30,202 nucleotides of DNA from an uncultured Eubacteriales bacterium (GCA_958414825.1 CATYXQ010000021.1:1-30202), one strand, 5' to 3'. Counted from the stretch's first letter, positions 1-8,345 are shown. Program-made: numbers and translations. Notes: generated by a model not told the origin, from the sequence alone.

Positions 1-274
1 AATGTTGAATCAGGAACATATTTACCATGTGCTTCTTTCACTTCCAAACTATTGACATAATTCCCAATCTCATGATAGTCGCATTTTCTGATTGACCAAG
101 GGATAATTTTTTCCCCTTTTATTTTCGCGCAATAACAATGTTTCTTCAACCGATTTCTTCAAAAAATTTGCAGGATATAAATAAAAAATTTCACTTCTTT
201 TGTCTGTAACAAATCCTATGCCGCTTCATACTATGATAGCAGGGGACACCGTTCCCCCCGAAAGGAGACATAAT

Positions 275-367
275 ATGAATAACTGCTTTTGCAATCTCTT
301 CGACAACAACTGCATTTGGATCATCATCATCGCGCTGCTGATTCTCTTCTGCTGCTGCGGCGGTTAA
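275..367 (+). CDS. 30-residue Cys-rich small membrane peptide
   Basis: A short reading frame starts at ATG 275, seven bases after a strong AAAGGAG ribosome site (261-267), and ends in TAA at 365-367. The peptide has a polar head with Cys at positions 4, 6 and 13, one hydrophobic run (about residues 14-25, beginning IWIIIIALL), and a tail of three consecutive Cys followed by Gly-Gly. Small one-helix peptides of this kind are common in spore-forming Firmicutes but I cannot assign a family. The motif CATACTAT at 227-234 resembles the -10 box of the mother-cell sporulation sigma factor SigE, without a convincing -35. A hairpin follows 40 bases downstream, so the gene forms a compact monocistronic unit. 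Its ribosome site and framing make it likely real; function is unknown. Confidence 0.65.
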   Translation: MNNCFCNLFDNNCIWIIIIALLILFCCCGG

Positions 368-406
368 TTAGAAGCTGCTCCATATATACTTCGTTGAGAT
401 ATAAAA

Positions 407-434
407 ACAAAGGCTGCTTTCGGGCAGCCTTTGT
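407..434 (+). terminator. Hairpin terminator after the small peptide gene
   Basis: An 11-bp perfect stem (407-417 with 424-434) has a six-base loop. The right arm ends in TTTGT, but no long T-run follows on the plus strand; an A-run (403-407) on the left would act as a U-tract for minus-strand transcription. It probably ends the small peptide transcript and may work in both directions. Confidence 0.6.
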
Positions 435-567
435 GAGCGTTAAAAACAAGTTTTTGAAATAAATCAAGGTGAGAACATTCGGCGCCATTGCTTTTGGACG
501 ACGCTCGCATATTGCGTCACTTTAGATGCGTATATGGATTCAGCCCCATTTGGAAACATATTCGCGA

Positions 568-594
568 TTACAAGGCGTCATAGCCGCCTTGTAA
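568..594 (-). terminator. Hairpin directly behind the minus-strand membrane protein gene
   Basis: A 10-bp perfect stem (568-577 with 585-594) and seven-base loop lies 12 bases beyond the stop codon of the gene at 607-1362. It lacks a clear U-tract on the minus strand, so it may be a weak terminator or only an mRNA-stabilising 3-prime stem. Confidence 0.4.
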
Positions 595-606
595 CCGAAA
601 TTTCGA

Positions 607-1362
607 TTAAGACTGCGCTCCCTCAAAAGCAAAGATCTTCCGAAATACGTCCAGAGAGTACGCATGATATTCTTCAGTGCGCTTCTGCCCTTTTAAAAAC
701 GAAAAAGTACTCATGCGCCGAACACAGAGCAGCGTATCCGGTTCCATACCGGCAAGTACGGAAAAATATTGACCGAACGCCGTATCCGACAGACGAATGC
801 TGTATTCATCATACGCTTTATCCGGCACAAAACCGAGCGCCTCTTCCAGAGACAAAAAACCGCCCGCCGATTTCACATCGGCATACAGCCATGGATCTAC
901 CAGGCAAATGACTGCATCGCCGGCCAGAATCTGCTGATCGAAAACCGTTCTGTTATTGGCAAAAAACTCATAATTGACCGCTACGGGTTCTCCAGCGGCA
1001 TTCGCCTTGGCAATCTCACCCGCAATCTGCTCGTCAGAAAGGATATAAATATCAATCAGTTCGGCGCGGGCAAGACCGTCCCCCGTGCGATCCTCAAGCA
1101 TAGAGGAAAACGCGGCTTCAAACGCGCGCGCATCGGTCTGGCCGAATTTATACGGCCCGGCATATAAAATATACATGTCCGCATCTTCACTCGACGCATA
1201 CTGCACGATACACACGGTCAGTGTAAATACAATAAAGCTGATAATAATCACTTTCCATTTATGGTGATACCAAAAATTATCCAACCAACGAAATGCTTTT
1301 GCCCCCGGCTCTCCGGTCGGCGCCAATTTATCTGTTTCGGTATTCCCTTGCTTATGGTTCAT
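607..1362 (-). CDS. Single-pass membrane protein of unknown function
   Basis: The 251-residue product has a polar cytoplasmic N-terminus, a transmembrane helix at about residues 37-56 (KVIIISFIVFTLTV) and an extracytoplasmic domain of about 190 residues. The outer domain contains segments such as DMYILYAGP and VICLVDPWLYADV that vaguely recall periplasmic binding folds, but I do not recognise a named family. The ATG at 1362 is chosen over an in-frame ATG at 1407 because AAAGGAG sits five bases upstream of it. A near-consensus promoter (1484-1512) and a 115-nt leader with a 12-bp stem precede it. It is transcribed alone, away from the inverted-repeat segment next door. Confidence 0.8.
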   Translation of the reverse strand: MNHKQGNTETDKLAPTGEPGAKAFRWLDNFWYHHKWKVIIISFIVFTLTVCIVQYASSEDADMYILYAGPYKFGQTDARAFEAAFSSMLEDRTGDGLARAELIDIYILSDEQIAGEIAKANAAGEPVAVNYEFFANNRTVFDQQILAGDAVICLVDPWLYADVKSAGGFLSLEEALGFVPDKAYDEYSIRLSDTAFGQYFSVLAGMEPDTLLCVRRMSTFSFLKGQKRTEEYHAYSLDVFRKIFAFEGAQS

Positions 1363-1405
1363 GGCTCTCCTTTCGCCCTGCGGCAGCTTCACACATAAAA
1401 TCCGC

Positions 1406-1462
1406 AAAATGAAATTCTACACAAAACAAGTACCGAAACAAACAGAGCATGAATTTCATTTT
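1406..1462 (-). promoter_or_regulatory. Leader stem in the 5-prime UTR of the 607-1362 gene
   Basis: AAAATGAAATTC at 1406-1417 is the exact reverse complement of GAATTTCATTTT at 1451-1462, leaving a 33-base loop. The whole element lies between the promoter and the ribosome site, so it would form a 12-bp stem in the leader RNA, or act as a protein site on DNA. No known riboswitch was recognised. Confidence 0.45.
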
Positions 1463-1483
1463 GACATCAAAACGGATATAAAT

Positions 1484-1512
1484 AGTATATCATGCCCTGC
1501 TTCAATAGTCAA
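1484..1512 (-). promoter_or_regulatory. SigA-type promoter of the 607-1362 gene
   Basis: On the minus strand, TTGACT (1507-1512) and TATACT (1484-1489) are separated by exactly 17 bases, with a TGA extended -10 just before the -10 box. The predicted transcript starts near 1477. It closely resembles the promoter at 8366-8394 beyond the other inverted-repeat copy. Confidence 0.75.
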
Positions 1513-1551
1513 TCATATACGTCACATCAAGGAAAAACGAAACAATCAAAC

Positions 1552-1601
1552 TTTTCATGAGAGCGGGAAGACTGAAATTTTTTTACTGAGTGAGAAAGAA
1601 T
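1552..1601. repeat. Left copy of the 50-bp inverted repeat
   Basis: The 50 bases beginning TTTTCATGAGAGCGGGAAG match the reverse complement of 8299-8348 at 46 positions, with no gaps. All four mismatches are A/G transitions. The match includes a run of seven T. Similarity stops sharply on the inner side; outward, only a similar promoter is shared. No target-site duplication is visible next to either copy. Together the copies bound a 6.8 kb glycan-related segment. Confidence 0.85.
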
Positions 1602-1725
1602 ACAGCGCGTTTGTAAGATTTATCGCGATCTTATCTTCATCGGGTTCCGCTCTGCTAACCGTCAATTTTGGATAGGCGTCCTTTGAGCTATAAGCGGAAA
1701 TATTGATCGAAACCAACAATGCCAT
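1555..1725 (-). pseudogene. Short frame, possible truncated secreted-protein gene
   Basis: Forty bases behind the GH127 gene, a frame runs from ATG 1725 (or TTG 1737) to a TGA inside the inverted repeat. It encodes a hydrophobic start (MALLVSINISAYS), a polar middle and a C-terminus ending SLSKKISVFPLS. That ending is nearly identical to the end of the GH43-like protein, because both stops lie in the same repeat. No well-placed ribosome site was found: ACAGGA is too close to the TTG and too far from the ATG. It may be the remnant of a gene cut off at the repeat, or a chance frame. Confidence 0.3.
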
Positions 1726-1765
1726 GATAAAAATCAAGAATCCTGTACAAAATTTTTCATCATTT

Positions 1766-3601
1766 TTATGATTTCATTTTAACAACCGGCATTTCGGTCA
1801 TGCGGAGTTTGGCGCAGCCATACGGAATCAGTTCGACTTCTTTGGGAGCGGAAAGCGCAATTCTTGATTTCGGCTTCACATCGGCAACCGTGGTATAGCC
1901 GTCCGCATAGTCCCAGTCGATTTGACTTACGCGAGCTTTGAGCGCAATACGCGGATGATTTGAAGAAAACGGAATATCGTCGCCGTTTTTCTCACATACG
2001 GCAAAATCGGTTGTGACAAAGCCGTAGCGCCACTCAGAATGCGGAATCAGTTCATAATCGCAGTAAGGGAATCTGCGTTCGACGCCGTTCCGTTCATATT
2101 CTCGCTTGCGGTATTCTGTCCGAATCGGAAGGGAAAACACCAGGGGACCATATTCCGCGACTTTGAGGCCATTCGGACGGTTTTTCGAGCGGGGCGTATC
2201 GGAAAACGCAAGTTCAATCGAAGTTTCGCCCTCCCAAGTACGCCCAAATGACAACATGCCTCGCTTTTGCACAGGCATACCGTCAACGGTTACGGATTTT
2301 GCAAAACCGGGAAGCCGCACTTTCAAAACGAAATTTACGGGCGCATCGGTTTTGACAATCAGACGGGCGCTGTGTCGGAATGGATATTCGGTTTCGGTTG
2401 TCACTGTGACGTGCGTTCCGGCTACCGTGGTGGACAGCGTTGCGGGCAGCAACTGCGCCACATGAATACCGCGAGGCATTTTTAAAAATATGTTCATGGC
2501 AAGCTTCGGCCATCCCTGATTGAAGTTTGCGGTACAGCATCCGAAATGCGGTTCAAGTCCAAATATATGAGCGCCGGAGCCGTTGGTGCGGAAAAAAGAT
2601 TTTCCGGGGAAAATGGTACAGTCAATCTGGTTGACCATCTGATCGTACTGATGTGCCCACATATCGTCGGAAATGGTTGCGGGCAGCGCATTGAACGCCG
2701 CCTTTTCCAGTCGGTCTGCCCATACGCGCTTGCCGGTGAGGGCATAGAGCATCTCGCAGGAGTACATCAGTTCGACTACGCTGCAAAGTTCGGTTCCTCG
2801 GTTGTTTGCGATACCGGATAAACATTCGTCGCCAGTAATTGTGCCCACTGCGGTTCCGTTGTACCGGACAAGCTGTTCCCAAAGCCATTCTCCGCGCCCT
2901 GTGTTCGGTTCATCCAGCAGCTTTGCGGTGACCGCCTCATATTTTATCATCATGCAAAGATTTACGACATGCGTTTCAAAAGTCCATTTGTTCAGCGGAC
3001 GCTTCCAAGCCTCGATATACGCATTATAGTCAACCCCTTGCTCACGCAAAAGCCGAGCCAGAGAGCGAATCCATTCTTCATGGCGTCGGTCGTAGAGAAA
3101 AGAGAGAGGAATCATGCACTCAAACCAGCGGAATTTTCCCCATTTGAACAGTTGTACCCTCCCCGATTTCAGCATATTATAAAGGCATTTCATTGAACGG
3201 TAAAGGGAATCGTAAACACGTTCATCTCGCGAAAAATCAAAATAAAGCGCAAATACTTTGCCGATAAGAAAGAACGCCCACACATCGTATTTTTCACGTT
3301 CTTCATCCGAACACGGACAAATCCAGCCGTCCTCTTTCTGCCGCTCAATAATCGCGTCGATGTACCGCGCCGCGCGCGCTTTCATATCCTTGTCGTCAAG
3401 AAAATAGGCAAGCGGTATAAAGCCGTCGAGCCAATACGGAACGCGTTCCCAGCCCTCGCGGTCGCCGCCGATCCATGCGCTGTCGCGTACATCCGGCCAG
3501 ATTTTGTCAAGATTCCCCGAAAGTCCCGCCGCCTGTATTTCAAGCTGTCGGCGCAGCCATCCCCCGGGTTTGATTTCGTTTCCGCTAAAATATTGATACA
3601 T
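1766..3601 (-). CDS. GH127-type beta-L-arabinofuranosidase
   Basis: The 611-residue protein fits the DUF1680/GH127 family, which removes terminal beta-L-arabinofuranose from plant glycans and glycoproteins. The family uses a Cys nucleophile in a zinc site formed by one Glu and three Cys. All four are visible: Glu271 and Cys273 in TELCS, and Cys355-Cys356 in FGCCTANF. The N-terminal two thirds is an (alpha/alpha)6-barrel type region and the rest beta-rich. There is no signal peptide, so the enzyme is probably cytoplasmic and would act on imported oligosaccharides. The ribosome site AAAGGA lies about eight bases before ATG 3601. It is divergent from the AraC-type gene, with its own promoter (3632-3660) and a candidate operator immediately upstream. 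GH146 or another GH127-clan family cannot be excluded. Confidence 0.85.
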   Translation of the reverse strand: MYQYFSGNEIKPGGWLRRQLEIQAAGLSGNLDKIWPDVRDSAWIGGDREGWERVPYWLDGFIPLAYFLDDKDMKARAARYIDAIIERQKEDGWICPCSDEEREKYDVWAFFLIGKVFALYFDFSRDERVYDSLYRSMKCLYNMLKSGRVQLFKWGKFRWFECMIPLSFLYDRRHEEWIRSLARLLREQGVDYNAYIEAWKRPLNKWTFETHVVNLCMMIKYEAVTAKLLDEPNTGRGEWLWEQLVRYNGTAVGTITGDECLSGIANNRGTELCSVVELMYSCEMLYALTGKRVWADRLEKAAFNALPATISDDMWAHQYDQMVNQIDCTIFPGKSFFRTNGSGAHIFGLEPHFGCCTANFNQGWPKLAMNIFLKMPRGIHVAQLLPATLSTTVAGTHVTVTTETEYPFRHSARLIVKTDAPVNFVLKVRLPGFAKSVTVDGMPVQKRGMLSFGRTWEGETSIELAFSDTPRSKNRPNGLKVAEYGPLVFSLPIRTEYRKREYERNGVERRFPYCDYELIPHSEWRYGFVTTDFAVCEKNGDDIPFSSNHPRIALKARVSQIDWDYADGYTTVADVKPKSRIALSAPKEVELIPYGCAKLRMTEMPVVKMKS

Positions 3602-3631
3602 CGTATTTATCCTTTCGTGTTTGTCTACCTA

Positions 3632-3660
3632 ATCATAGCATCTTTTTTATACCGTGGCAA
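3632..3660 (-). promoter_or_regulatory. Promoter of the GH127 gene
   Basis: On the minus strand TTGCCA (3655-3660) and TATGAT (3632-3637) are separated by 17 bases. The candidate AraC operator at 3682-3697 lies 21 bases upstream of the -35, a usual place for an AraC-family activator. Confidence 0.7.
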
Positions 3661-3681
3661 TAAACAAAATACATTTAAACA

Positions 3682-3697
3682 TTGCAAATATTACGAT
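3682..3697 (+). promoter_or_regulatory. Candidate AraC operator, copy 1
   Basis: TTGCAAATATTACGAT recurs as TTGCAAATATCACGAT at 4552-4567, a 15/16 match. Copy 1 lies between the divergent GH127 and AraC-type genes. A second ACTTGCAA element follows 32 bases downstream at 3714-3721, within the perfect palindrome CACTTGCAAGTG (3713-3724). Binding by the neighbouring regulator is inference. Confidence 0.55.
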
Positions 3698-3715
3698 AAA
3701 TCTTTACTTTAGCAC

Positions 3716-3744
3716 TTGCAAGTGTGAAAAATGAGTGGTACAAT
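3716..3744 (+). promoter_or_regulatory. Promoter of the AraC-type regulator
   Basis: TTGCAA (3716-3721) and TACAAT (3739-3744) are 17 bases apart. The -35 box is buried in the palindrome CACTTGCAAGTG, so a protein bound there would block the promoter. This suggests negative autoregulation. Confidence 0.65.
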
Positions 3745-3778
3745 TGGCATATAAAATGAAAGTTTGAAGGTGGATTTT

Positions 3779-4531
3779 ATGTTGAATATGGACGGATGTC
3801 ACACCTATCGTTTCTCTTCTTTTCGTTTTTTTCAAAAGCATGAGCATCATATGGAACGCACCTTCCGAGAGGACGTGCTGCTGCTCGTGATGGACGGAAC
3901 ACTCCGCTTTTGCGAAAATGACGCCCCTGTTGAGGTCGGCAAAGGCGAATTCTACATTCAGCGCAGATGGATGCATCAGTCCGGTCCCGAAGAAAGCGAC
4001 ATGCCGAAGTATTTTTTTATTCATTTTGTAGGAGACTTTGCCTCTTCAAAAAATATGCTGCCCCTGCGCGGCGAAGCGAACATGACAGCGCTGTTCCCTC
4101 TGATGCAGCAGCTTGAGACCCTGCGCGTTTCGGGCGCGCCCGAAGTCTTGAAGTGCGCCGTATTTTATCAGATTTTATCCGAACTCTTCAATACCGTAAA
4201 ATCTTCGCCGTCAAGAGAACTTATGGTCAAAGTGATGACGCTTGTTTCCATGGATATGCGGCGCACGCTCACCCTGGAAGATATAGCCGCAAGCTGCGGG
4301 TACAGCCGAAATCATATCATTTACGCCTTTAAGCGTGAAACCGGCATGACGCCTTACGCCTATATTTTACGGCTGCGTCTGGACGCGGCAAAAAATCTGC
4401 TTATGAATTCACAGCTTTCGGTAGAACAGATTGCCGTTGAGTGCGGATTCGGAAATTATATAAATATGTATAAGGAATTTAAACGGCAAGAGCATTGTTC
4501 ACCTACAAAATGGCACAACGCCGGAAGATAA
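3779..4531 (+). CDS. AraC-family transcriptional regulator
   Basis: The 250-residue protein has an N-terminal cupin-like sensor domain (about residues 10-95, with VGKGEFYIQRRWMHQ) and a C-terminal pair of AraC helix-turn-helix motifs (about residues 150-245). The first includes LEDIAASCGYSRNHI; the second QIAVECGFGNYINMYKEFK is the classic AraC signature. The sensor half of such proteins usually binds a sugar. ATG 3779 follows AAGGTGG at five bases. It stands between the GH127 gene and the lipoprotein/GH43-like genes, all with the shared motif upstream, so it probably controls this glycan unit. Confidence 0.9.
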   Translation: MLNMDGCHTYRFSSFRFFQKHEHHMERTFREDVLLLVMDGTLRFCENDAPVEVGKGEFYIQRRWMHQSGPEESDMPKYFFIHFVGDFASSKNMLPLRGEANMTALFPLMQQLETLRVSGAPEVLKCAVFYQILSELFNTVKSSPSRELMVKVMTLVSMDMRRTLTLEDIAASCGYSRNHIIYAFKRETGMTPYAYILRLRLDAAKNLLMNSQLSVEQIAVECGFGNYINMYKEFKRQEHCSPTKWHNAGR

Positions 4532-4551
4532 CCGGATTTCCTTTATAAAAC

Positions 4552-4567
4552 TTGCAAATATCACGAT
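4552..4567 (+). promoter_or_regulatory. Candidate AraC operator, copy 2
   Basis: TTGCAAATATCACGAT differs from copy 1 at one base. A related ACTTACCAA element follows at 4587-4595, 35 bases from the motif start, ending seven bases before the -35 of the lipoprotein promoter. The two-site spacing resembles that around copy 1 (32 bases). Confidence 0.55.
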
Positions 4568-4602
4568 TACATTGAAAATAGTCTCAACTTACCAAAACCG
4601 TA

Positions 4603-4631
4603 TTGCTTTCTGAAAATCCATGGGGTAAGAT
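4603..4631 (+). promoter_or_regulatory. Probable promoter of the lipoprotein/GH43-like operon
   Basis: TTGCTT (4603-4608) and TAAGAT (4626-4631) are 17 bases apart. Both boxes are weak matches, as expected of a promoter that depends on an activator bound just upstream. Confidence 0.5.
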
Positions 4632-4693
4632 TAAAATATGAATTGCAGAAAGTAAATTTATTTTGATAAAAGAATACATATTTGGAGGAGATT

Positions 4694-6193
4694 ATGAAAA
4701 AATTATTATTTCTGCTGGCGCTTTGTATGCTGGTGTCTGGACTGCTTGTTTCGTGCAAAGATCCCGATCAGTCTGATGAAACCGGCAAGACTTCCGATAC
4801 CGCGGTCACAACAACCGAGCCGGCGGAAGACACGCCGGATGTTCCGGATGCATATGAAGCAAATATTGAGGGAGACTTTCACTTTCTCGTAGCAGGAAAC
4901 TGGGCGTGGAACGATTATGCGTCAGAGGGACTTGAAAGCACCGTTGTGGACGCCGCGATTTATCGCCGCAATATGTATATGCTCGACACATACGATGTAA
5001 ACATTACCAATGAAGACGTTGTCGCATTCTCCAGCGCGATGGGCAGCGGCACCGGATTTAAGAAGCTGTATACCGAGTATATGTTGGGCGATAACACATA
5101 CGACGCCGCTATGATCGGTACTTACGACGTTGCAAACCTTGCGTACAGCGGCGTTCTGCACGATCTGAACGATATGCCGTATATTGATCTCGAAAAGGAT
5201 TATTGGGATCAGAAAGCCAACGATGACCTTTCAATCAAGGGTAAAATGTATTATTCTACCGGCGATATTTCCCTCAGCGACAACCGAAGCACGCACGCAC
5301 TGATGTTTAACAAGGAAATGATTCAGATGTACGGTCTTGAAAATCCGTATGAGCTTGTCAAAAACAATCAGTGGACGCTTGAGAAGTTTGGTGAAATGGT
5401 AAAGGCCGTAGGCGAAGACATAAACCAGGACGGCGTGTATACAAAAGTGGACAGAGTGGGGCTTCTATCCGCAGTGGACAATAACATTGCGATTTTGGCT
5501 GCGGCCGGTGAAAAGATTGCCTCCATTAATGAAGAGGGCGAGATTGAACTGACGCTCTACAGCGAGCGTACCGTCAATCTTTACGACGATTATCTCGCCA
5601 TTGTGAGAGATCACACGCACACGTTTAACTGGCAGATGGACTATCAGAAAGGTACATACGGCAATGTGGCGACTACTCGTGAGCTTGCCGATATGATGAA
5701 TACAAACCGAGCCCTGTTTTACTTCCATATGCTGTTCATCACGGATGAACTGCGCAACATAGATACCGATTTCGGTATCATTCCATATCCTAAATATAAT
5801 GCTGAACAGGAAGATTTCGGTCATTTGGTAAGCGCATGGCACAGTCAGTTTGTCTGCGTACCCGAGGGCAGCAAAAACTATGAACGCACCGGTATGATCC
5901 TGGAAATTCTGGCATATCAGGGAAAAAAGCTGCTTACGCCCGCATATTATGAAAATACCTTGATTGGTAAAAATACCCGCGATGAAGAAAGCGGCGAGAT
6001 GCTCGACATTATTTTTGCAACCCGCGCCTACGACGTCGGCTATTATTACGCGCTTGGCGGCTATAAGGATTTGATCGGCAAGATTCTGATTAACAACATG
6101 TCCCTTACCACTATTTACGAGGCGAACCGTTCTGCGGCCGAATCCAAAATGAAATCCATTAACGAGCTTTTTGCACAGGATATAGCGCAGTAA
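4694..6193 (+). CDS. Solute-binding lipoprotein, ABC sugar-transport type
   Basis: The 499-residue precursor has a lipoprotein signal with lipobox LLVSC (lipidated Cys21), an acidic Thr/Asp-rich linker to about residue 55, and a large binding domain. Features of family 1 extracellular solute-binding proteins are visible, such as NNQWTLEKFGEMVKAV followed by a DINQDG loop. Such proteins capture oligosaccharides on the cell surface for an ABC importer. ATG 4694 follows GGAGGAG; an in-frame TTG at 4682 overlaps the ribosome site and is rejected. It is first in a two-gene operon with the GH43-like gene, 28 bases away. No permease or ATPase gene is nearby, so it must share an importer encoded elsewhere or serve as a capture/sensing protein. 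Confidence 0.85.
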   Translation: MKKLLFLLALCMLVSGLLVSCKDPDQSDETGKTSDTAVTTTEPAEDTPDVPDAYEANIEGDFHFLVAGNWAWNDYASEGLESTVVDAAIYRRNMYMLDTYDVNITNEDVVAFSSAMGSGTGFKKLYTEYMLGDNTYDAAMIGTYDVANLAYSGVLHDLNDMPYIDLEKDYWDQKANDDLSIKGKMYYSTGDISLSDNRSTHALMFNKEMIQMYGLENPYELVKNNQWTLEKFGEMVKAVGEDINQDGVYTKVDRVGLLSAVDNNIAILAAAGEKIASINEEGEIELTLYSERTVNLYDDYLAIVRDHTHTFNWQMDYQKGTYGNVATTRELADMMNTNRALFYFHMLFITDELRNIDTDFGIIPYPKYNAEQEDFGHLVSAWHSQFVCVPEGSKNYERTGMILEILAYQGKKLLTPAYYENTLIGKNTRDEESGEMLDIIFATRAYDVGYYYALGGYKDLIGKILINNMSLTTIYEANRSAAESKMKSINELFAQDIAQ

Positions 6194-6221
6194 ACGCAAA
6201 CCGAATATACGGAGGGAGAAT

Positions 6222-8345
6222 ATGAGAAGGAAAAATTTTACGGCCGTACTGGCACTGATTGCGATTTTGCTGATCGGCGCGATGGTTACAGGCGTGGTGT
6301 ATTCTATGAAAAACAGCGATGATGGGAAAACAACTCCCGATGAGCGTACTCAAAACAGCACGAATACAGACAATTCGGTATCCCCCGAAGCACCGACGGT
6401 CTACTATATACGAGACGGAGGAAGCGGGGACGGATCGAGCGTGGAAAATGCAGGGGCGTCGTTGCAGGACGCATATGCCGCAGTAGGAAGTACCGGAGGT
6501 ACGATCGTCGTTACCGGACGATACACGCAAACCGAGGCGTTCAAAGACATCCGCAATGAGAAGCCGATCACCATAACTTCGCTGTATGACGGCGTAAACT
6601 ACGCCGAGACCAGGGGCGCGAAGTTTACAATCAAAGCAAACTTCTATTGCGGCGGCGATACGCTTTTTGAAAATATCACAATACGCGCTTCAGGCGAATA
6701 CCTTTCGATTTTTGCAGATAACCACAGCCTCACGCTCGGCGACGGCATCACCTGCGAACGGGTGCTCGATTTCCAGTACCCCTCTGTCATGGGCGGGTCG
6801 CGCTCTGCTATGTTCGGCGCGGCCAGCAATCTCGTAATAAACAGCGGAACCTGGCAGCGAGTCCGCGGCGGAACGGCGGCGGACGGCAGCTTGAACTATG
6901 CGGTCCACCTCACCATAAACGGCGGTACGTTTATCGAGCGGCTGACCCTCGGCGATTCACAGTCGCACAGCGGCGACATCACCGCTGTGATCAACGGCGG
7001 TACGTTTTATCAGGGTATCTATGCCTCCACACTTTCCAAGGCTTCGGACAGCTTCAGCGGCAAGGTGAATCTGACGCTGAACGGCGGTACATTCTACGGA
7101 AAAATAGCGCCCGCCGCATCGAATATCGGAACCTACAGCGGCAGCTTCAACGTCAGCATAAACGGCGGCGAGTTTGCTCATCTTGTCAGTCTTTCGGGTA
7201 CAGAGGGACTCAGCGGCAGTATGACCTCGACGCTTGATGCAACGATAGACATAACCGAAGAGGAAACCGGAACCTATACCTTTACAAACTATGTTCGTGC
7301 GGACGGCGCCGACCCCTGGCTCTTCTATCACGACGGATTCTATTACTATACCTCTACAACCGGGAGCGCCACTCTGAAGCTGGTTAAGGTGGCCAACATC
7401 GGCGATTTGATTCATTCAGGCGGCACGGTGATTTACAGCCCTGAAAAAGGAAAGCCCTATTCCGACAGTTCATGGTCTCCCGAAATTCACTATTACACCG
7501 ACGAGGAAGTCGGTCCGGGCAACGGTGGATGGTACTGTTACCTTGCAGGCGCAGACAATTCGATTACAGAGACGGAGACCGCGCACCGCATGTATGTGCT
7601 CAAATGTCTTGACGGCGACAATCTCCTCGGCAGATGGGGCAATCCGGTGACCGGAGAGGTGAACGTACCGCAGATCGTCGATGCGCCCGAGATTGAGAAC
7701 TTTCACGACACCTGGGCGGCCGGAATGACCGATATCCGCATCGGCGGCAAGGTGTATACCATGTATGTAAGCGTAATCGACGGGAACAACGGGGTACGGT
7801 ACCAGACCATCAACATTGTCGAGATGACCAATCCGTGGACGATCAGCGGCAAGCCCGAAATCATCTGCACGGCGGAATACGATTGGGAAATCGGCAATCA
7901 CAAAAAGCTCTATATTGTGGAATGCGGAACGGCGGTATACGGCGAGGACGGAAGCATCTATATTGTCTATTCAGCATGTGGATATTCCACGCCCGACTAC
8001 AAGCTGGGACAGCTAAAATATCTCGGAGGAGATCCGACGGATAAGCGCAATTGGGAAAAGGCGCCGGAACCGATTCTGTCAAGATCGGATACCATCAACG
8101 GATGCGGCAGCGCCTGCTATGTGACCGATACTGCTGGACAGGGATGGATTTGCTACAACGCATATATCGGGGCAACTTCGGGCGGCAACCGATATGCATT
8201 TGTGGAACCGTATACCGCAACAGCCGAAAACGGCGTGGTTATCGGCGAGGGCACCCGCCATCCCGCAGACATTGAAACCGTCTATACCGCTCCACTCAAT
8301 CCTCTCCCACTCAGTAAAAAAATTTCAGCCTTCCCGCTCTCATGA
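6222..8345 (+). CDS. Membrane-anchored beta-helix / GH43-like glycan protein
   Basis: The 707-residue protein begins with an uncleaved-looking membrane anchor (about residues 7-28). Residues 58-345 form a repeat-rich part: a module with STGGTIVVTGRY, then four INGGTF-type repeats near residues 232, 257, 286 and 313, typical of a right-handed beta-helix. Residues 358-685 resemble GH43 arabinan-active enzymes: the catalytic base Asp364 in ADPW and an acid Glu567 in VECGT are present. By hand alignment to the family pattern, the middle Asp is Gly501, and the conserved His sites are Ser630 and Asn646. The last dozen residues (PLSKKISAFPLS) and the stop are encoded by the right inverted repeat. 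ATG 6222 follows GGAGGGAG. It probably binds or trims arabinose-containing glycan at the cell surface. Confidence 0.75.
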   Translation: MRRKNFTAVLALIAILLIGAMVTGVVYSMKNSDDGKTTPDERTQNSTNTDNSVSPEAPTVYYIRDGGSGDGSSVENAGASLQDAYAAVGSTGGTIVVTGRYTQTEAFKDIRNEKPITITSLYDGVNYAETRGAKFTIKANFYCGGDTLFENITIRASGEYLSIFADNHSLTLGDGITCERVLDFQYPSVMGGSRSAMFGAASNLVINSGTWQRVRGGTAADGSLNYAVHLTINGGTFIERLTLGDSQSHSGDITAVINGGTFYQGIYASTLSKASDSFSGKVNLTLNGGTFYGKIAPAASNIGTYSGSFNVSINGGEFAHLVSLSGTEGLSGSMTSTLDATIDITEEETGTYTFTNYVRADGADPWLFYHDGFYYYTSTTGSATLKLVKVANIGDLIHSGGTVIYSPEKGKPYSDSSWSPEIHYYTDEEVGPGNGGWYCYLAGADNSITETETAHRMYVLKCLDGDNLLGRWGNPVTGEVNVPQIVDAPEIENFHDTWAAGMTDIRIGGKVYTMYVSVIDGNNGVRYQTINIVEMTNPWTISGKPEIICTAEYDWEIGNHKKLYIVECGTAVYGEDGSIYIVYSACGYSTPDYKLGQLKYLGGDPTDKRNWEKAPEPILSRSDTINGCGSACYVTDTAGQGWICYNAYIGATSGGNRYAFVEPYTATAENGVVIGEGTRHPADIETVYTAPLNPLPLSKKISAFPLS

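Noticed and set aside
1..149. Minus-strand open frame of about 49 codons running off the left edge
   Set aside because: It has only a TTG as possible start with no ribosome site, recognisable motif or second support; a frame of this length is not rare by chance.
6222..7260. INGGTF repeats as DNA-level tandem repeats
   Set aside because: They are protein-level repeats about 25-29 residues apart with diverged DNA, so a repeat feature is not warranted.
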